Shown here piece by piece: positions 9,115-17,338 of a stretch of 64,000 nt of DNA. The position numbers were made by a program, and so were the translations under genes. Source of the stretch: Lachnospiraceae bacterium (GTDB lineage: Bacteria > Bacillota > Clostridia > Lachnospirales > Lachnospiraceae). How positions within the stretch are numbered: the stretch's first letter is position 1; every line of letters starts with the position of its first letter. The notes under the pieces were generated by a model that saw only the letters and a program-made list of their open reading frames with translations, was not told the DNA's origin and ran no database searches. Where the stretch lies: contig JAFLSY010000007.1 in NCBI GenBank assembly GCA_022510745.1, forward strand, positions 124,001 to 188,000. Direction: 5' to 3'.

Positions 9115-9981
9115 TTATACCTCTACCAACTCATACTCCCTGCTGCCGAAGCCTAACACTGCTGCCGCTTCAATGGTGTGCACGCCGTTTCTGGACTCAA
9201 CACGCTCTAAGAAATGCTTCTGTCCGGGATCGTCCTTTGCGGCATATACCAAATCCAGGCAGGCTTGGTCGATCGCAATCGGGTCTAAGGACACTAAGAT
9301 ACCGATATCCGCCATACAGGGATCCTCGGCTACCGCACAGCAGTCGCAGTCCACTGATATGTTCTTCATGACATTGACAAAGACGATATTCCCCTTAAAG
9401 TAATCCACTACGCCTGCGGCCGCATCCGCCATGGACTCTAAGAAGGAATCATGGTCGGAGGTCCAGATTTCTTCGGGTACACCGACGCCATGAATATATG
9501 CCTTTCCGAAAGAAGACGCGATGCCGATGGAGAGCTGCTTCAACGCTCCGCCGTAGCCTCCCATGGGATGTCCTTTAAAATGGGACAGCACCAGCATGGA
9601 ATCGTAATTGGCCAGATTCTTGCCTACAAAGTTCTTCTGAATGCGTTTACCGTTCGGCAGGGCCATCTCCATGTCGGGACCCTCTGCGTCCAATAAGTCC
9701 ACGTCAAAATATTTATTCCAGCCATGCTTCTCCATGGTCTTTAGGTGCTTTTCCGTGGTGTCACGGGAACCGTCATAGGCGGTATTGCATTCTACTACCG
9801 TTCCTTTTACATAGTCGATAACCGGCTTCCAAAATTCAGGCCGCAGGAAATTCTGATTTCCCTCTTCTCCCGAGTGGAGCTTTACTGCTACTTTTCCCGT
9901 CAGTTCCTTTCCTGCCAGTTGATACAGTTCCAGTACTTTCTCCGACGTGATCTCCCTTGAAAAATAAACCTTTGCGCTCAT
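9115..9981 (-). CDS. DUF362 domain protein
   Basis: The 288-residue protein starts at the ATG preceded by CGGAGGATGATTG; an in-frame TTG just before it is less likely. It matches the DUF362 family: AVKLHSGEEGN, a central block VLSHFKGHPMGGYGGALKQL, and a late DPIAIDQACLDLVY. Members are often annotated as putative Fe-S cluster proteins or ferredoxin-linked reductases. Two adjacent Cys occur in SVDCDCCAVAEDPC, but no classical 4Fe-4S ferredoxin motif is present. The function is unknown. Confidence 0.85.
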   Translation of the reverse strand: MSAKVYFSREITSEKVLELYQLAGKELTGKVAVKLHSGEEGNQNFLRPEFWKPVIDYVKGTVVECNTAYDGSRDTTEKHLKTMEKHGWNKYFDVDLLDAEGPDMEMALPNGKRIQKNFVGKNLANYDSMLVLSHFKGHPMGGYGGALKQLSIGIASSFGKAYIHGVGVPEEIWTSDHDSFLESMADAAAGVVDYFKGNIVFVNVMKNISVDCDCCAVAEDPCMADIGILVSLDPIAIDQACLDLVYAAKDDPGQKHFLERVESRNGVHTIEAAAVLGFGSREYELVEV

Positions 9982-10075
9982 CAATCATCCTCCGGTTTTC
10001 CTATTTTTATTTATCTTTATCATTCATCGTTTTTCAACTTGTCCCAAGCAATTTCAACAGCTGCTTTTCGGAAGC

Positions 10076-10714
10076 CTACGGCAATAATTTGCTCAGATAT
10101 TCCATGATGCGCTTTCCTGATTCCTCCGGCTCCCTCACATATGCCGCTTTCACCTTCTCTGCTCCCAGAACATATTCCGGTGTTGCATACCTTGCCACAC
10201 CCCATCCATAAGGATTTCCCGCTTTGTCCCGCATATATTCAAAATTCGAGATTACAAGATAGCTCTGCATCTGCAGGCGGGTGATAATCGAATCAAATCC
10301 CTTATTGCCGCCTTTGCCGTAATTGCAGAGCCGCTTTAACTCCTTGGAAAGCAGTTCTCCCTTCCCCGCTACCGTGTCATAGAGAAATTTATCCTTTGCT
10401 GGCGCCAGCCCGTCATCATAGCGGGCATCAAAATCATAACCGTTCCTGCGGAAATTGACAAAATCAGGTACCCATTCCAAACTGACAAACCCTGCCCTGC
10501 CACAGAAAAATTTACCGTAAATACAGTCCTTTTTCCTTGCCACAGGTCCTTTCCACTCCCAAGGCCCTTCCAGTTCCTCTGAAAACCATAGCTCGGATGG
10601 TGTACACTCCTCTATGGAAAAGCCCTCCACCGTATTTTTAAAGAAGGGAAGAAAACCCACTTCGTTTACCAGTTCTGCAAGTTCCTTCTCACTCCTTATC
10701 TGCCTGCACTTCAT
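10076..10714 (-). CDS. AlkZ-related hypothetical protein
   Basis: The 212-residue soluble protein contains the pattern SELWFS, EGPWEWKGPVA, YGKFFCGRAGFVSLEW, a predicted helical middle, and a late GNPYGWGVARYATPE. This order resembles bacterial proteins annotated as AlkZ-related (winged-helix, DNA glycosylase-like), but I recognise it only from overall pattern. The catalytic motif of true AlkZ enzymes is not evident. It lies about 94 bp upstream of the DUF362 gene on the same strand and may be co-transcribed with it. The role is not known. Confidence 0.55.
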   Translation of the reverse strand: MKCRQIRSEKELAELVNEVGFLPFFKNTVEGFSIEECTPSELWFSEELEGPWEWKGPVARKKDCIYGKFFCGRAGFVSLEWVPDFVNFRRNGYDFDARYDDGLAPAKDKFLYDTVAGKGELLSKELKRLCNYGKGGNKGFDSIITRLQMQSYLVISNFEYMRDKAGNPYGWGVARYATPEYVLGAEKVKAAYVREPEESGKRIMEYLSKLLP

Positions 10715-10851
10715 ATCCCGTCATCCCTGTTCTTTTTCCGCAGGTTTCACCTCATTTCCTGCTTATTTTTAAATTATACAATATAAAATCGAAAAATGCA
10801 TCTAAAATTATATTATCAACCGATACCCGGACTTTTATTTACAGCAGAAAG

Positions 10852-10887
10852 AAGAGGATTCTTTGACATATTTCAAAGAATCCTCTT
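10852..10887. terminator. Strong bidirectional hairpin after tspO
   Basis: A 15-bp perfect stem AAGAGGATTCTTTGA / TCAAAGAATCCTCTT has a 6-nt loop and is followed by TTTTTATA on the plus strand and a U-rich stretch on the minus strand. It lies 11 bp beyond the tspO stop codon. Confidence 0.8.
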
Positions 10888-10897
10888 TTTATACATA

Positions 10898-11368
10898 TTA
10901 ATTCAAATACCAGATCCCCAGATTCAGATATCCCGCAAAGGTCACCCAAACCAGATAAGGCACAAGCAGATATGCCGCGGTCTTTCGAATACGGTAGAAT
11001 ACTAAAATATTGGCAAGGATAAGCCCCCACAACAGGATCAGCCACACAAAAGCAAAGAGGTACCAGTGCAATCGAAAGAAAAAAATGGACCAGAAAAAAT
11101 TAACAAACAGCTGCCTGCCGTAGACCATGAGTGCATAAGCAATATCCTGCTTATTCGCATCTGAGGTCCATACCAGCCAGGAAGCAATGCCCATCAGTAT
11201 GTACAGAATCGTCCAAACTACCGGAAAAAGCCAGCCCGGCGGCGAAAAAGGAGGCTGTTTTAACATTCCGAATGTCTGCATACCGCCTCCCGACAGCAAT
11301 GCAGAAAGCCCTCCCACTAACAGTGGTATTGCGATGCATTTCAATAATCCAAGTCCCTTATTTTTCAT
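10898..11368 (-). CDS. tspO: TspO/MBR family membrane protein
   Basis: This 156-residue protein has five hydrophobic segments and the TspO landmarks PPFSPPGWLFPVVWTILY near residues 39-56 and a C-terminal YLVWVTFAGYLNLGIWYLN. TspO proteins bind porphyrins and cholesterol-like ligands in the membrane and are linked to tetrapyrrole and stress handling. Length and topology are normal for the family. It is a single-gene unit closed by a strong terminator. Confidence 0.92.
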   Translation of the reverse strand: MKNKGLGLLKCIAIPLLVGGLSALLSGGGMQTFGMLKQPPFSPPGWLFPVVWTILYILMGIASWLVWTSDANKQDIAYALMVYGRQLFVNFFWSIFFFRLHWYLFAFVWLILLWGLILANILVFYRIRKTAAYLLVPYLVWVTFAGYLNLGIWYLN

Positions 11369-11549
11369 ACAAAATTTTACATTTTTTCAGTCTTTTTCTT
11401 CCATAAATCATATGAAGTAATCACACTTTCTATTCCATAAGGTTGTTTCTGGCATTCTCATTTTTTCTAAATAAAACGACTTATTTAGGGAAAAATATTT
11501 TTGACGCCACAAGCTTCAAAAGAATTGAATGTAAAGCAGGAGGATATTT

Positions 11550-11984
11550 ATGGAAAAAAATGACACAGTTTGCTTGCTCAAGGAGTGTGACGCCGGCACC
11601 AAAATGGCAGTGTCCTCCATTGATGAGGTACTGGATCGGATTCAAACTCCCGATATGAAGCAAATGCTTACAAAAATTAAAAAAGACCACGAAAAACTGG
11701 GCAATGAAATTCATTCCCTGTTGATAGAGCATAACAGTGAAGAAAAGGAGCCCAATCCCATGGCAAAGGGTATGTCCTGGATGAAAACCAATATGAAACT
11801 GGGCATTGACGAAAGTGACGCGACTGTTGCGGATTTACTGACTGACGGCTGCAACATGGGTATCAAATCCCTGTACCGGTATATGAACCAGTATCAGGCT
11901 GCAGACAGCACCTCCAAGAGTATCTGTAAGAGTCTTGCAGGTATTGAAGAGGAGCTTTGCAGAGATTTAAGGAAATATTTGTAA
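11550..11984 (+). CDS. Ferritin-like/four-helix protein of unknown function (DUF2383-like)
   Basis: The 144-residue all-helical protein has a very strong ribosome binding site (GCAGGAGGATATTT before ATG). It contains the pattern LLKECDAGTKMAVSSIDEVL, then KKDHEKLGNEIHSLL, and a second half with NMGIKSLYRYMNQY. This resembles the four-helix-bundle proteins of the DUF2383/PA2169 type, though the assignment is from pattern memory. No membrane segment or signal peptide is seen. It stands alone between a divergent and a convergent gene; such proteins are often stress or stationary-phase products. Confidence 0.6.
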   Translation: MEKNDTVCLLKECDAGTKMAVSSIDEVLDRIQTPDMKQMLTKIKKDHEKLGNEIHSLLIEHNSEEKEPNPMAKGMSWMKTNMKLGIDESDATVADLLTDGCNMGIKSLYRYMNQYQAADSTSKSICKSLAGIEEELCRDLRKYL

Positions 11985-11988
11985 AAAT

Positions 11989-12026
11989 AGAGGGTGAACG
12001 AAGCATGCTGCTTTCGCTCACCCTCT
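11989..12026. terminator. Bidirectional terminator between convergent genes
   Basis: AGAGGGTGA and TCACCCTCT form the base of a long imperfect stem (with CGAA/TTCG pairing further in). On the minus strand it is followed by ATTTTTAC, and it starts 3 bp after the hydrolase stop at 12030. It also sits 5 bp after the four-helix gene on the plus strand. Confidence 0.75.
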
Positions 12027-12029
12027 AAA

Positions 12030-12998
12030 TTATAGTATACCAACCAGTTCTTTTAATATGTTAAATATCTTATCCATGGCAGCTGGATTAGGAAAATGTC
12101 CGCTATTTTCCACAGTAACCATCTTTATACAGGTATTGTTTGTCTGTTCCGTACATACACTGACTTGCTTTGTAGAAGTAACCAGATCGTGGTCTCCCTG
12201 AACCATGACATAGGGTACCTTAATCTCTTTAAGCTCCTCCCTGAGATCAATTTCCGTCAATTCCTGCAGCAGTGAGTTATTTTTTGCATAACCGTTAGCA
12301 ACCATCGCCAAAAAATCCCGTAACCGATAATCCGGCCCGGTGAGCAAGCCCCAGATCAAACCGTTTGTGGATTGCTTCTCTCCTGCCTTGCATTGATATG
12401 CTTCCGTATATTTTCTCAGCCAGGTCATGATCATTTTGGCATTATCCACTGTCTGCTGTTCCTTTAACCGATTGAGCTGTTTCTTTTTTCCGGCCGGCAT
12501 ATCCGACTGCTCCAGTGCAGCAAATACCTCCTCATTAAATACCATATTGCAGAGCACCTGTCCATAGCTTACAACTCCGTCAATCAGTTCTCCGGCTTCT
12601 TTTGCCGCTCTCATGGCAAGAATACTGCCCCAGGACATGCCCAAAAGCAAGATTTTATTATCCGGAAAAAGACTGCGTATCTCTTTTATTAAATCAAACG
12701 TCATATCCACAAAACGGTCTATGGTAAAAGAATTGTCAATCGGCGCATTATTTGCACCGCAGCCAAACTGATCCCAGCACACCAGAGTCAGGTCTTTTGT
12801 AATGTCCGGAAACAATCCGCGGCAGCCAACGGAGAATGGTATGGGCAATCCGGGACCTCCATGCAAAAAGATCACAAGAGGATTGCTTTTTTTCTTTCCT
12901 TCCAGCATGACCTTTTGAGGGATACCTCCCAAGGAAATTACCCTGACCTCTGAAATTTCATTTTCTGCGATTCTTTGTTTTCTGGAAATCTTACTCAT
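12030..12998 (-). CDS. Alpha/beta hydrolase (proline iminopeptidase-like)
   Basis: This 322-residue alpha/beta hydrolase has the oxyanion motif FLHGGPGLPIPF, the nucleophile elbow LLGMSWGSILA (Ser), an acid in VQGDHDLVTS and the catalytic His in NSGHFPNP. HGGPG is typical of family S33 proline iminopeptidases and relatives, but the true substrate is open. A cap domain of about 100 residues lies between strands 6 and 7. Its start overlaps the PadR gene stop by 4 nt, so the two form one operon and the hydrolase is likely controlled by that regulator. Confidence 0.85.
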   Translation of the reverse strand: MSKISRKQRIAENEISEVRVISLGGIPQKVMLEGKKKSNPLVIFLHGGPGLPIPFSVGCRGLFPDITKDLTLVCWDQFGCGANNAPIDNSFTIDRFVDMTFDLIKEIRSLFPDNKILLLGMSWGSILAMRAAKEAGELIDGVVSYGQVLCNMVFNEEVFAALEQSDMPAGKKKQLNRLKEQQTVDNAKMIMTWLRKYTEAYQCKAGEKQSTNGLIWGLLTGPDYRLRDFLAMVANGYAKNNSLLQELTEIDLREELKEIKVPYVMVQGDHDLVTSTKQVSVCTEQTNNTCIKMVTVENSGHFPNPAAMDKIFNILKELVGIL

Positions 12999-13549
12999 GA
13001 TCCAAGCTCCTTATCTTCGTGTGCTTTCAGTTCCGTTAACAGTTTTGAAAACCACTTTATTTCGAAAGCCATGGCATCCAATCCATACTTTACCGTATAA
13101 AACTGAAAGTCAAATAGTTCAGCATATTCTTCCGGCGGTGTCAAGGTTTCCCCCTCATCATAGATTGTCTTTAAAGAAGCATGGATTTCTTTCAGATCGC
13201 GAATATATGCTTCGATTCTTTCACATCGGTTTTCCTTATCCGACAGTCCCATGAAATATAATCTGGCCAGCTCCGGATTTTTATTCTGCCCTGCATGCAA
13301 AGGGGCATTCACCCATTGATAAAATACCTCTCGCCCGCTCTCACTAATCTCATACAGCTTTTTATGTTTGCCATTTTCTTGATACTCCCTGTAATTGATA
13401 TACCCCAGTGAAAGCAGTTTTTTCAAAGCGGCCTGAATGCTCCCCATACTACTGCTGTACATCAAATCCAAGTTGTCCGCAAAACGGCTTCTGATCTCAT
13501 AAATGGTCCTGCTCTTTAACAGCAGTAACCCCAGTATGATTTTGTCCAT
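12995..13549 (-). CDS. PadR-family transcriptional regulator
   Basis: The 184-residue protein has an N-terminal winged helix (MDKIILGLLLLKSRTIYEIR, then SSSMGSIQAALKKLLSLGYI) and a C-terminal helical dimerisation region with KWFSKLLTELKAHE. This is the two-domain layout of the longer PadR regulators. PadR proteins usually repress themselves and a linked gene and are released by a small molecule. It is the first gene of a two-gene operon with the alpha/beta hydrolase. A canonical promoter and a perfect 33-bp palindrome lie directly upstream, strongly suggesting autoregulation. Confidence 0.9.
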   Translation of the reverse strand: MDKIILGLLLLKSRTIYEIRSRFADNLDLMYSSSMGSIQAALKKLLSLGYINYREYQENGKHKKLYEISESGREVFYQWVNAPLHAGQNKNPELARLYFMGLSDKENRCERIEAYIRDLKEIHASLKTIYDEGETLTPPEEYAELFDFQFYTVKYGLDAMAFEIKWFSKLLTELKAHEDKELGS

Positions 13550-13593
13550 ATTAATGTATATGCCTTTCTGTAACCTTCACTCATGTCAAATTA

Positions 13594-13626
13594 ATAAAGC
13601 ATATTACTATTAGTAATATGCTTTAT
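13594..13626. promoter_or_regulatory. Perfect palindrome, likely PadR operator
   Basis: The arms ATAAAGCATATTACTA and TAGTAATATGCTTTAT are exact reverse complements around one central T (16+1+16 bp). The site begins 7 bp downstream of the -10 box of the padR promoter, covering the likely start of transcription. It ends 45 bp before the padR start codon. No T run follows, so a terminator role is unlikely. Confidence 0.8.
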
Positions 13627-13633
13627 GATTAGA

Positions 13634-13662
13634 AGTATAGTGCATAAAATAGATACTGTCAA
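13634..13662 (-). promoter_or_regulatory. Sigma-A promoter of the padR operon
   Basis: On the minus strand TTGACA (13657-13662) and TATACT (13634-13639) are separated by exactly 17 bp. The palindromic operator follows immediately. Confidence 0.85.
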
Positions 13663-13677
13663 GTAATAAGAATCCGC

Positions 13678-14148
13678 TTACGTGTTTTTGCCGATGGTAC
13701 ATTTATACAGCGAGCAAGTATGGGAAGCGCCCGAAAGCCCCCTTCCACGGCTGCTGACACTGCTTTGGGCCTGACTTTTTCCGGCATTTACAGTGTCATA
13801 ATTGGCCTTCCACTTTTTAAAAGTATCTCCAATCTTTTGGGAAGACCCGGCATTCTCTTCCACCTGCTTCTGATACTCTTCCGGAATCAATATCATCATC
13901 TTCCCGTATCCTAATTTATTCAGTTCATTTTGCAAGGCGGAGTCCGCGCTTATGGTCCTAAATCCGGCGATATTCTGTGTATCCACCCCATTTGCCTGCA
14001 AGGTTCCCAGCGCATTTGCCAGTACATTTGAAAAAGGCGTACCATAAGAGCCTCCCCAATATCCCATGGGCATGATGTTATTATAAAGCCCCAGTGACTG
14101 CATGCCCATGTAATATCCCGGATTTCCCATCAACCATTCATAGCTCAT
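13678..14148 (-). CDS. Hypothetical protein, third gene of the AgrCA-like operon
   Basis: The protein is about 156 residues if it starts at MSYEWLMGNPGY, where AGAGGAG lies about 8 nt upstream. Two earlier in-frame ATGs (14166, 14154) overlap that site and are less likely. The N-terminal half is rich in Gly, Met, Tyr and Asn (GYYMGMQSLGLYNNIMPMGY). The middle is helical (SALQNELNKLGYGKMMILIP EEY region) and the tail is polar with two Cys near the end (HTCSLYKC). There is no signal peptide or membrane helix. It overlaps the histidine kinase gene end by about 11 bp, implying coupled translation. No family is recognised. Confidence 0.7.
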   Translation of the reverse strand: MSYEWLMGNPGYYMGMQSLGLYNNIMPMGYWGGSYGTPFSNVLANALGTLQANGVDTQNIAGFRTISADSALQNELNKLGYGKMMILIPEEYQKQVEENAGSSQKIGDTFKKWKANYDTVNAGKSQAQSSVSSRGRGLSGASHTCSLYKCTIGKNT

Positions 14149-15643
14149 TTTCATTTCTCCTCTCATTTTGCATCATCACAGTCAGCGTAAATACTTTGTC
14201 CGCCGCGGACCATTCCACCGCGCCGTAATATTTCTCAGCAGTACTTTTGATATGATAAAGTCCCATGCCGTGCAGTTCCTTATCCGCCTTATGCGTCTCC
14301 GGAAATTCCTTTTCCCTTCTTTTAAACACTTTGCCGTCAAAACTGTTCTTAACCTCTATAAAAAACTGATTGCCTTTCTGAAAAGAAGACAGCCGGATAA
14401 ACAGTTCTTTTTTCAAGCCCTGATCATACAGCTTTTTGCAGGCTTCCATGGCATTGTCCAGCGCATTCCCCAGAATCACGCCATAGTCATAGCTTTGAAA
14501 TACCAGCCCGCCGGGAAATATCAGCTCTTTTGCATCCAGCTCACATTCCGGCATCTCATGCAGAATCTCATAGTATTTCATATTCAAAAGCGTATCCGCC
14601 ACGGCATTACCCGTCCTGTATTTCAGTTCCAGTTTGTCCAGAGTCTGGTTCAGCTCCTTAAGATATGCGTCCAGTTCTCCCTTCTCCTCCCCTCCGTTTA
14701 AGTCTGAGAGGCGCATGATGATGGAAAGGGTATTGCGCATATCATGCTTTATATTTCGAATGCCGGAGTAGAGACGCTCTATCTCCGTATTATGCTCCTG
14801 CATACTCTTGATCTGCTTCTCCAAAATGATCCTGCCGTTTCTCTCCCGATTTAAAGCAATCAAATCCTGAAACAGTTTGACTCCATAGCAGACAGACAGC
14901 ATGCACAGCAGCATAATGGCAGGAACCACGGGCACTAACAGGGGATACTTGTCATATAACAGCTTCGGTTCACTGCTTTCCATAATGATCATGACCATTC
15001 TTAAGAGCAGACAGATTAACAGCCCCGTAATTCCCGGTGCAAGGAGAAACAACAGCTCCGTCCGGTGAATCTCGCACTCTTTATCACGGAAATTCCTTAT
15101 TACCTTATTTAAGAAAAGATAAATAAAACTTCCAGAGAGAAAGCAATGCAAAAAAATACCTACTATTCCCGTGATTTCCGCTGCTGTGAGGAAATCCTTA
15201 AGCAGAAAATATTCCCGTTCCACAAACCATACCCACAGGTATAACGTCTTCATCTCTAACTGCAGAAAAGTGTAGGCAATCATCATACTGCATTCGTTTA
15301 TCGCCACGAAACTAACTATGAGAAAAGCGGCGATTCCAACGGAAGCTTTATAAAATCCGAATACTAAGATAAACGTGATAGTCAGCATCCAGATTAGATG
15401 CCCCACCGCATTGGCTGTCCAATTCTCAAGGCTCCATTGTCTGCCTAATAGGCGTAACAGCAGATAGGAAATGGCTGCCGCCGCCTTGTTAAAACCTTGG
15501 CTTATTCGAAAACGTTTCTCCAGAAAGCTCTCACAGAAAGAAGCTAGAAGGAATCCCTCAAAAAGGAACAAGGGAATCATGAGAATATCGTTATCCAATA
15601 TAAATTTATAAATTGGCAAATCATAAACTGCAGGTTCATCCAT
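14138..15643 (-). CDS. AgrC-like sensor histidine kinase (GHKL ATPase)
   Basis: The 501-residue protein has about seven membrane segments in the first 270 residues, then a coiled region and a kinase core. The phosphoacceptor region is RNIKHDMRNTLSIIM. The ATP-binding N box is ILGNALDNAMEAC and a Gly box is LHGMGLYHIKSTAEKYYG. These features match the HPK10 (AgrC/ComD) quorum-sensor class, which detects peptides outside the cell. The response-regulator gene overlaps it by 8 nt upstream and the small unknown gene overlaps it downstream. No AgrB processing enzyme or AgrD-like peptide gene is in the window. Confidence 0.9.
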   Translation of the reverse strand: MDEPAVYDLPIYKFILDNDILMIPLFLFEGFLLASFCESFLEKRFRISQGFNKAAAAISYLLLRLLGRQWSLENWTANAVGHLIWMLTITFILVFGFYKASVGIAAFLIVSFVAINECSMMIAYTFLQLEMKTLYLWVWFVEREYFLLKDFLTAAEITGIVGIFLHCFLSGSFIYLFLNKVIRNFRDKECEIHRTELLFLLAPGITGLLICLLLRMVMIIMESSEPKLLYDKYPLLVPVVPAIMLLCMLSVCYGVKLFQDLIALNRERNGRIILEKQIKSMQEHNTEIERLYSGIRNIKHDMRNTLSIIMRLSDLNGGEEKGELDAYLKELNQTLDKLELKYRTGNAVADTLLNMKYYEILHEMPECELDAKELIFPGGLVFQSYDYGVILGNALDNAMEACKKLYDQGLKKELFIRLSSFQKGNQFFIEVKNSFDGKVFKRREKEFPETHKADKELHGMGLYHIKSTAEKYYGAVEWSAADKVFTLTVMMQNERRNENEL

Positions 15644-16358
15644 GAGTGGTACCTCCGTCCTGCAGATACCGCATATAAGCTTTTACAAAGGGCTGATACT
15701 TTTCCTTTGCCAGATAGACCTCTTCCCCATTGCTTAAGCGGATCAAATCCGTGCGATACTCGGCAATATACGCCATATTCACCAGATATCCTCTATGACA
15801 GCGATAAAAACCGCTGCCCAGTTCTTCTCCTAACTTACTTATGGAGGCGTACACCTCTATGGTTTCCTGTAAGGTGTGTATCTCCACTTTCTTTCCTCTG
15901 CTCTCCAGATAAAGGATATCTCCTTGTTCCAGGTTCACGCTGCGGCTTCTGGTATGGATCAGGAGCTGCTTTTTCTCCTGTACTTTCCGCCTTTTTATTT
16001 CTGCCAGAGCCCGATCCAGAACCTCCTTTAATTTCTCTTCCTCAAGGGGCTTGATCAAATAATGAAATGCCGATACATCAAAGGCCTCAAAAACATACTC
16101 TGTAAATCCGGTGATAAAAATGAAGAGTGTTTCCCGGCATTTCGCCCGGAGCGCTCTTGCAGTTTCCATGCCGTTTAAACCTTCCATCTGAATATCCAAA
16201 AATACCAGATCAAAGGTTCTTTCCTCTGCAAGCAATTCTTCTCCCGCAGCGTAAAGCTCTATATGACAGTCCGGCACATTCCTTTTTACAAGCTGCCGAA
16301 TCTGTTCCCGAATGATCTCTTCATCATCACACACTGCGATCTCTATCAAATGATTCAC
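15636..16358 (-). CDS. LytTR-family response regulator (AgrA-like)
   Basis: The 240-residue protein combines an N-terminal receiver (acidic pocket CDDEE near residues 10-14, phosphorylatable Asp in LVFLDIQM, Lys in YLIKPLEE) with a C-terminal LytTR DNA-binding domain (about 140-235; ILYLESRGKKVEIHT, FYRCHRGYLVN). It is the first gene of the three-gene operon and overlaps the kinase gene by 8 nt. LytTR regulators bind paired direct repeats. I could not define these confidently in the roughly 200 bp upstream, which is A+T rich and holds several TATAAT-like boxes. Confidence 0.93.
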   Translation of the reverse strand: MNHLIEIAVCDDEEIIREQIRQLVKRNVPDCHIELYAAGEELLAEERTFDLVFLDIQMEGLNGMETARALRAKCRETLFIFITGFTEYVFEAFDVSAFHYLIKPLEEEKLKEVLDRALAEIKRRKVQEKKQLLIHTRSRSVNLEQGDILYLESRGKKVEIHTLQETIEVYASISKLGEELGSGFYRCHRGYLVNMAYIAEYRTDLIRLSNGEEVYLAKEKYQPFVKAYMRYLQDGGTTHG

Positions 16359-16494
16359 CTCAAATCATAGTGTCTGCCATATGTATTTTACACAGTTTTG
16401 TGATTTCCATTATATTTCCACTATAGTATAGCAGATGTGTCTGCGCTTTTGGGGAAAATGGAATGAAATCTCTTTGAAATGGAATAAAAAGTCG

Positions 16495-16533
16495 AAAAAT
16501 CCGCCCCATGGAATGAACTTCCGTGGGGCGGAT
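16495..16533 (-). terminator. Terminator after the DUF305 gene
   Basis: ATCCGCCCCA pairs with TGGGGCGGAT, extended by GGAA/TTCC. On the minus strand it is followed by TTTTTCGACTTTTTA. It lies 23 bp past the DUF305 stop codon. Confidence 0.85.
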
Positions 16534-16555
16534 AAGGCACTATAGAAGGATTACG

Positions 16556-17131
16556 TCAGCCTTCGCAGCAATTTTCCAATTCTCTTAAAAGCTGCTCCAT
16601 CTGACAGATACCCCGTTTCTGGGAAGTGATGATCGCCTCCAGAATGGGTACTAAACCATTGCAGATATCATACTGCAGGGTGGTTTCGCACATTTCTACG
16701 GCGCCCCTGTGATGGGGTATCATCTCCCGTAAAAAGTCGATATTGATGCGGTTTGTAGCAGGGGCGTTCCCCATGCAGTTAAACATATTCTGCTTGATGC
16801 CATCTATTCTGCACTGATAGCTGCATAAATCCGCATTGCAGTTGCGGCAGCGGCTGCAGGAAGGCAGTACGCGTTCCATATTGGCGATGCTTCTGGTCTG
16901 CTCCTCTATGATATTGCAGCAGATATCCTGCAATTCAATATTGGTGGTGTACTGCAGCAGATTTTCACACATCTGTATGGCAGCGCGGTGGTGGGGCAGC
17001 ATCTGCACAATAAAATTGTGAGAAATGCTGTTTTTCAGATCAGCCCCGTTCATATTACAGATCATATTATCCAGAATCCGTTCAAAGGCTTCCAGATATG
17101 CTTTGGTAACGTTACTCAGTCTTGTTTTCAT
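16556..17131 (-). CDS. DUF305 family protein with two metal-ligand-like HH repeats
   Basis: The protein is 191 residues when started at MKTRLSNVTKAY, which has AAGGAGAG about 10 nt upstream; the longer frame back to 17197 has no ribosome binding site. It contains two DUF305 repeats, each with an HH motif: QMLPHHRAAIQMCENLLQY and EMIPHHRGAVEMCETTLQY. A Cys-rich bridge (SCSRCRNCNADLCSYQCR) separates them. DUF305 proteins are ferritin-like helical proteins often found with copper or other metal resistance. The Cys cluster suggests a metal site, but the function is not established. No signal peptide is seen. Confidence 0.88.
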   Translation of the reverse strand: MKTRLSNVTKAYLEAFERILDNMICNMNGADLKNSISHNFIVQMLPHHRAAIQMCENLLQYTTNIELQDICCNIIEEQTRSIANMERVLPSCSRCRNCNADLCSYQCRIDGIKQNMFNCMGNAPATNRINIDFLREMIPHHRGAVEMCETTLQYDICNGLVPILEAIITSQKRGICQMEQLLRELENCCEG

Positions 17132-17338
17132 ACGATGAACACTCTCCTTTACTACATCATATGCAGTAAAGTGACAAAATGCGCATCTATTCTTCATTTT
17201 TTACTTTTATTTCGAGGAATTTCTCTCTTAAATCCAGTCCTCTCTTATCGTTAAAATTATCGCTTATCTATATTCCCATTCTCTATTTTTCCTTTTATTC
17301 CATGTATAAAATAACAACTTCATTTAAAATTCTATTTT

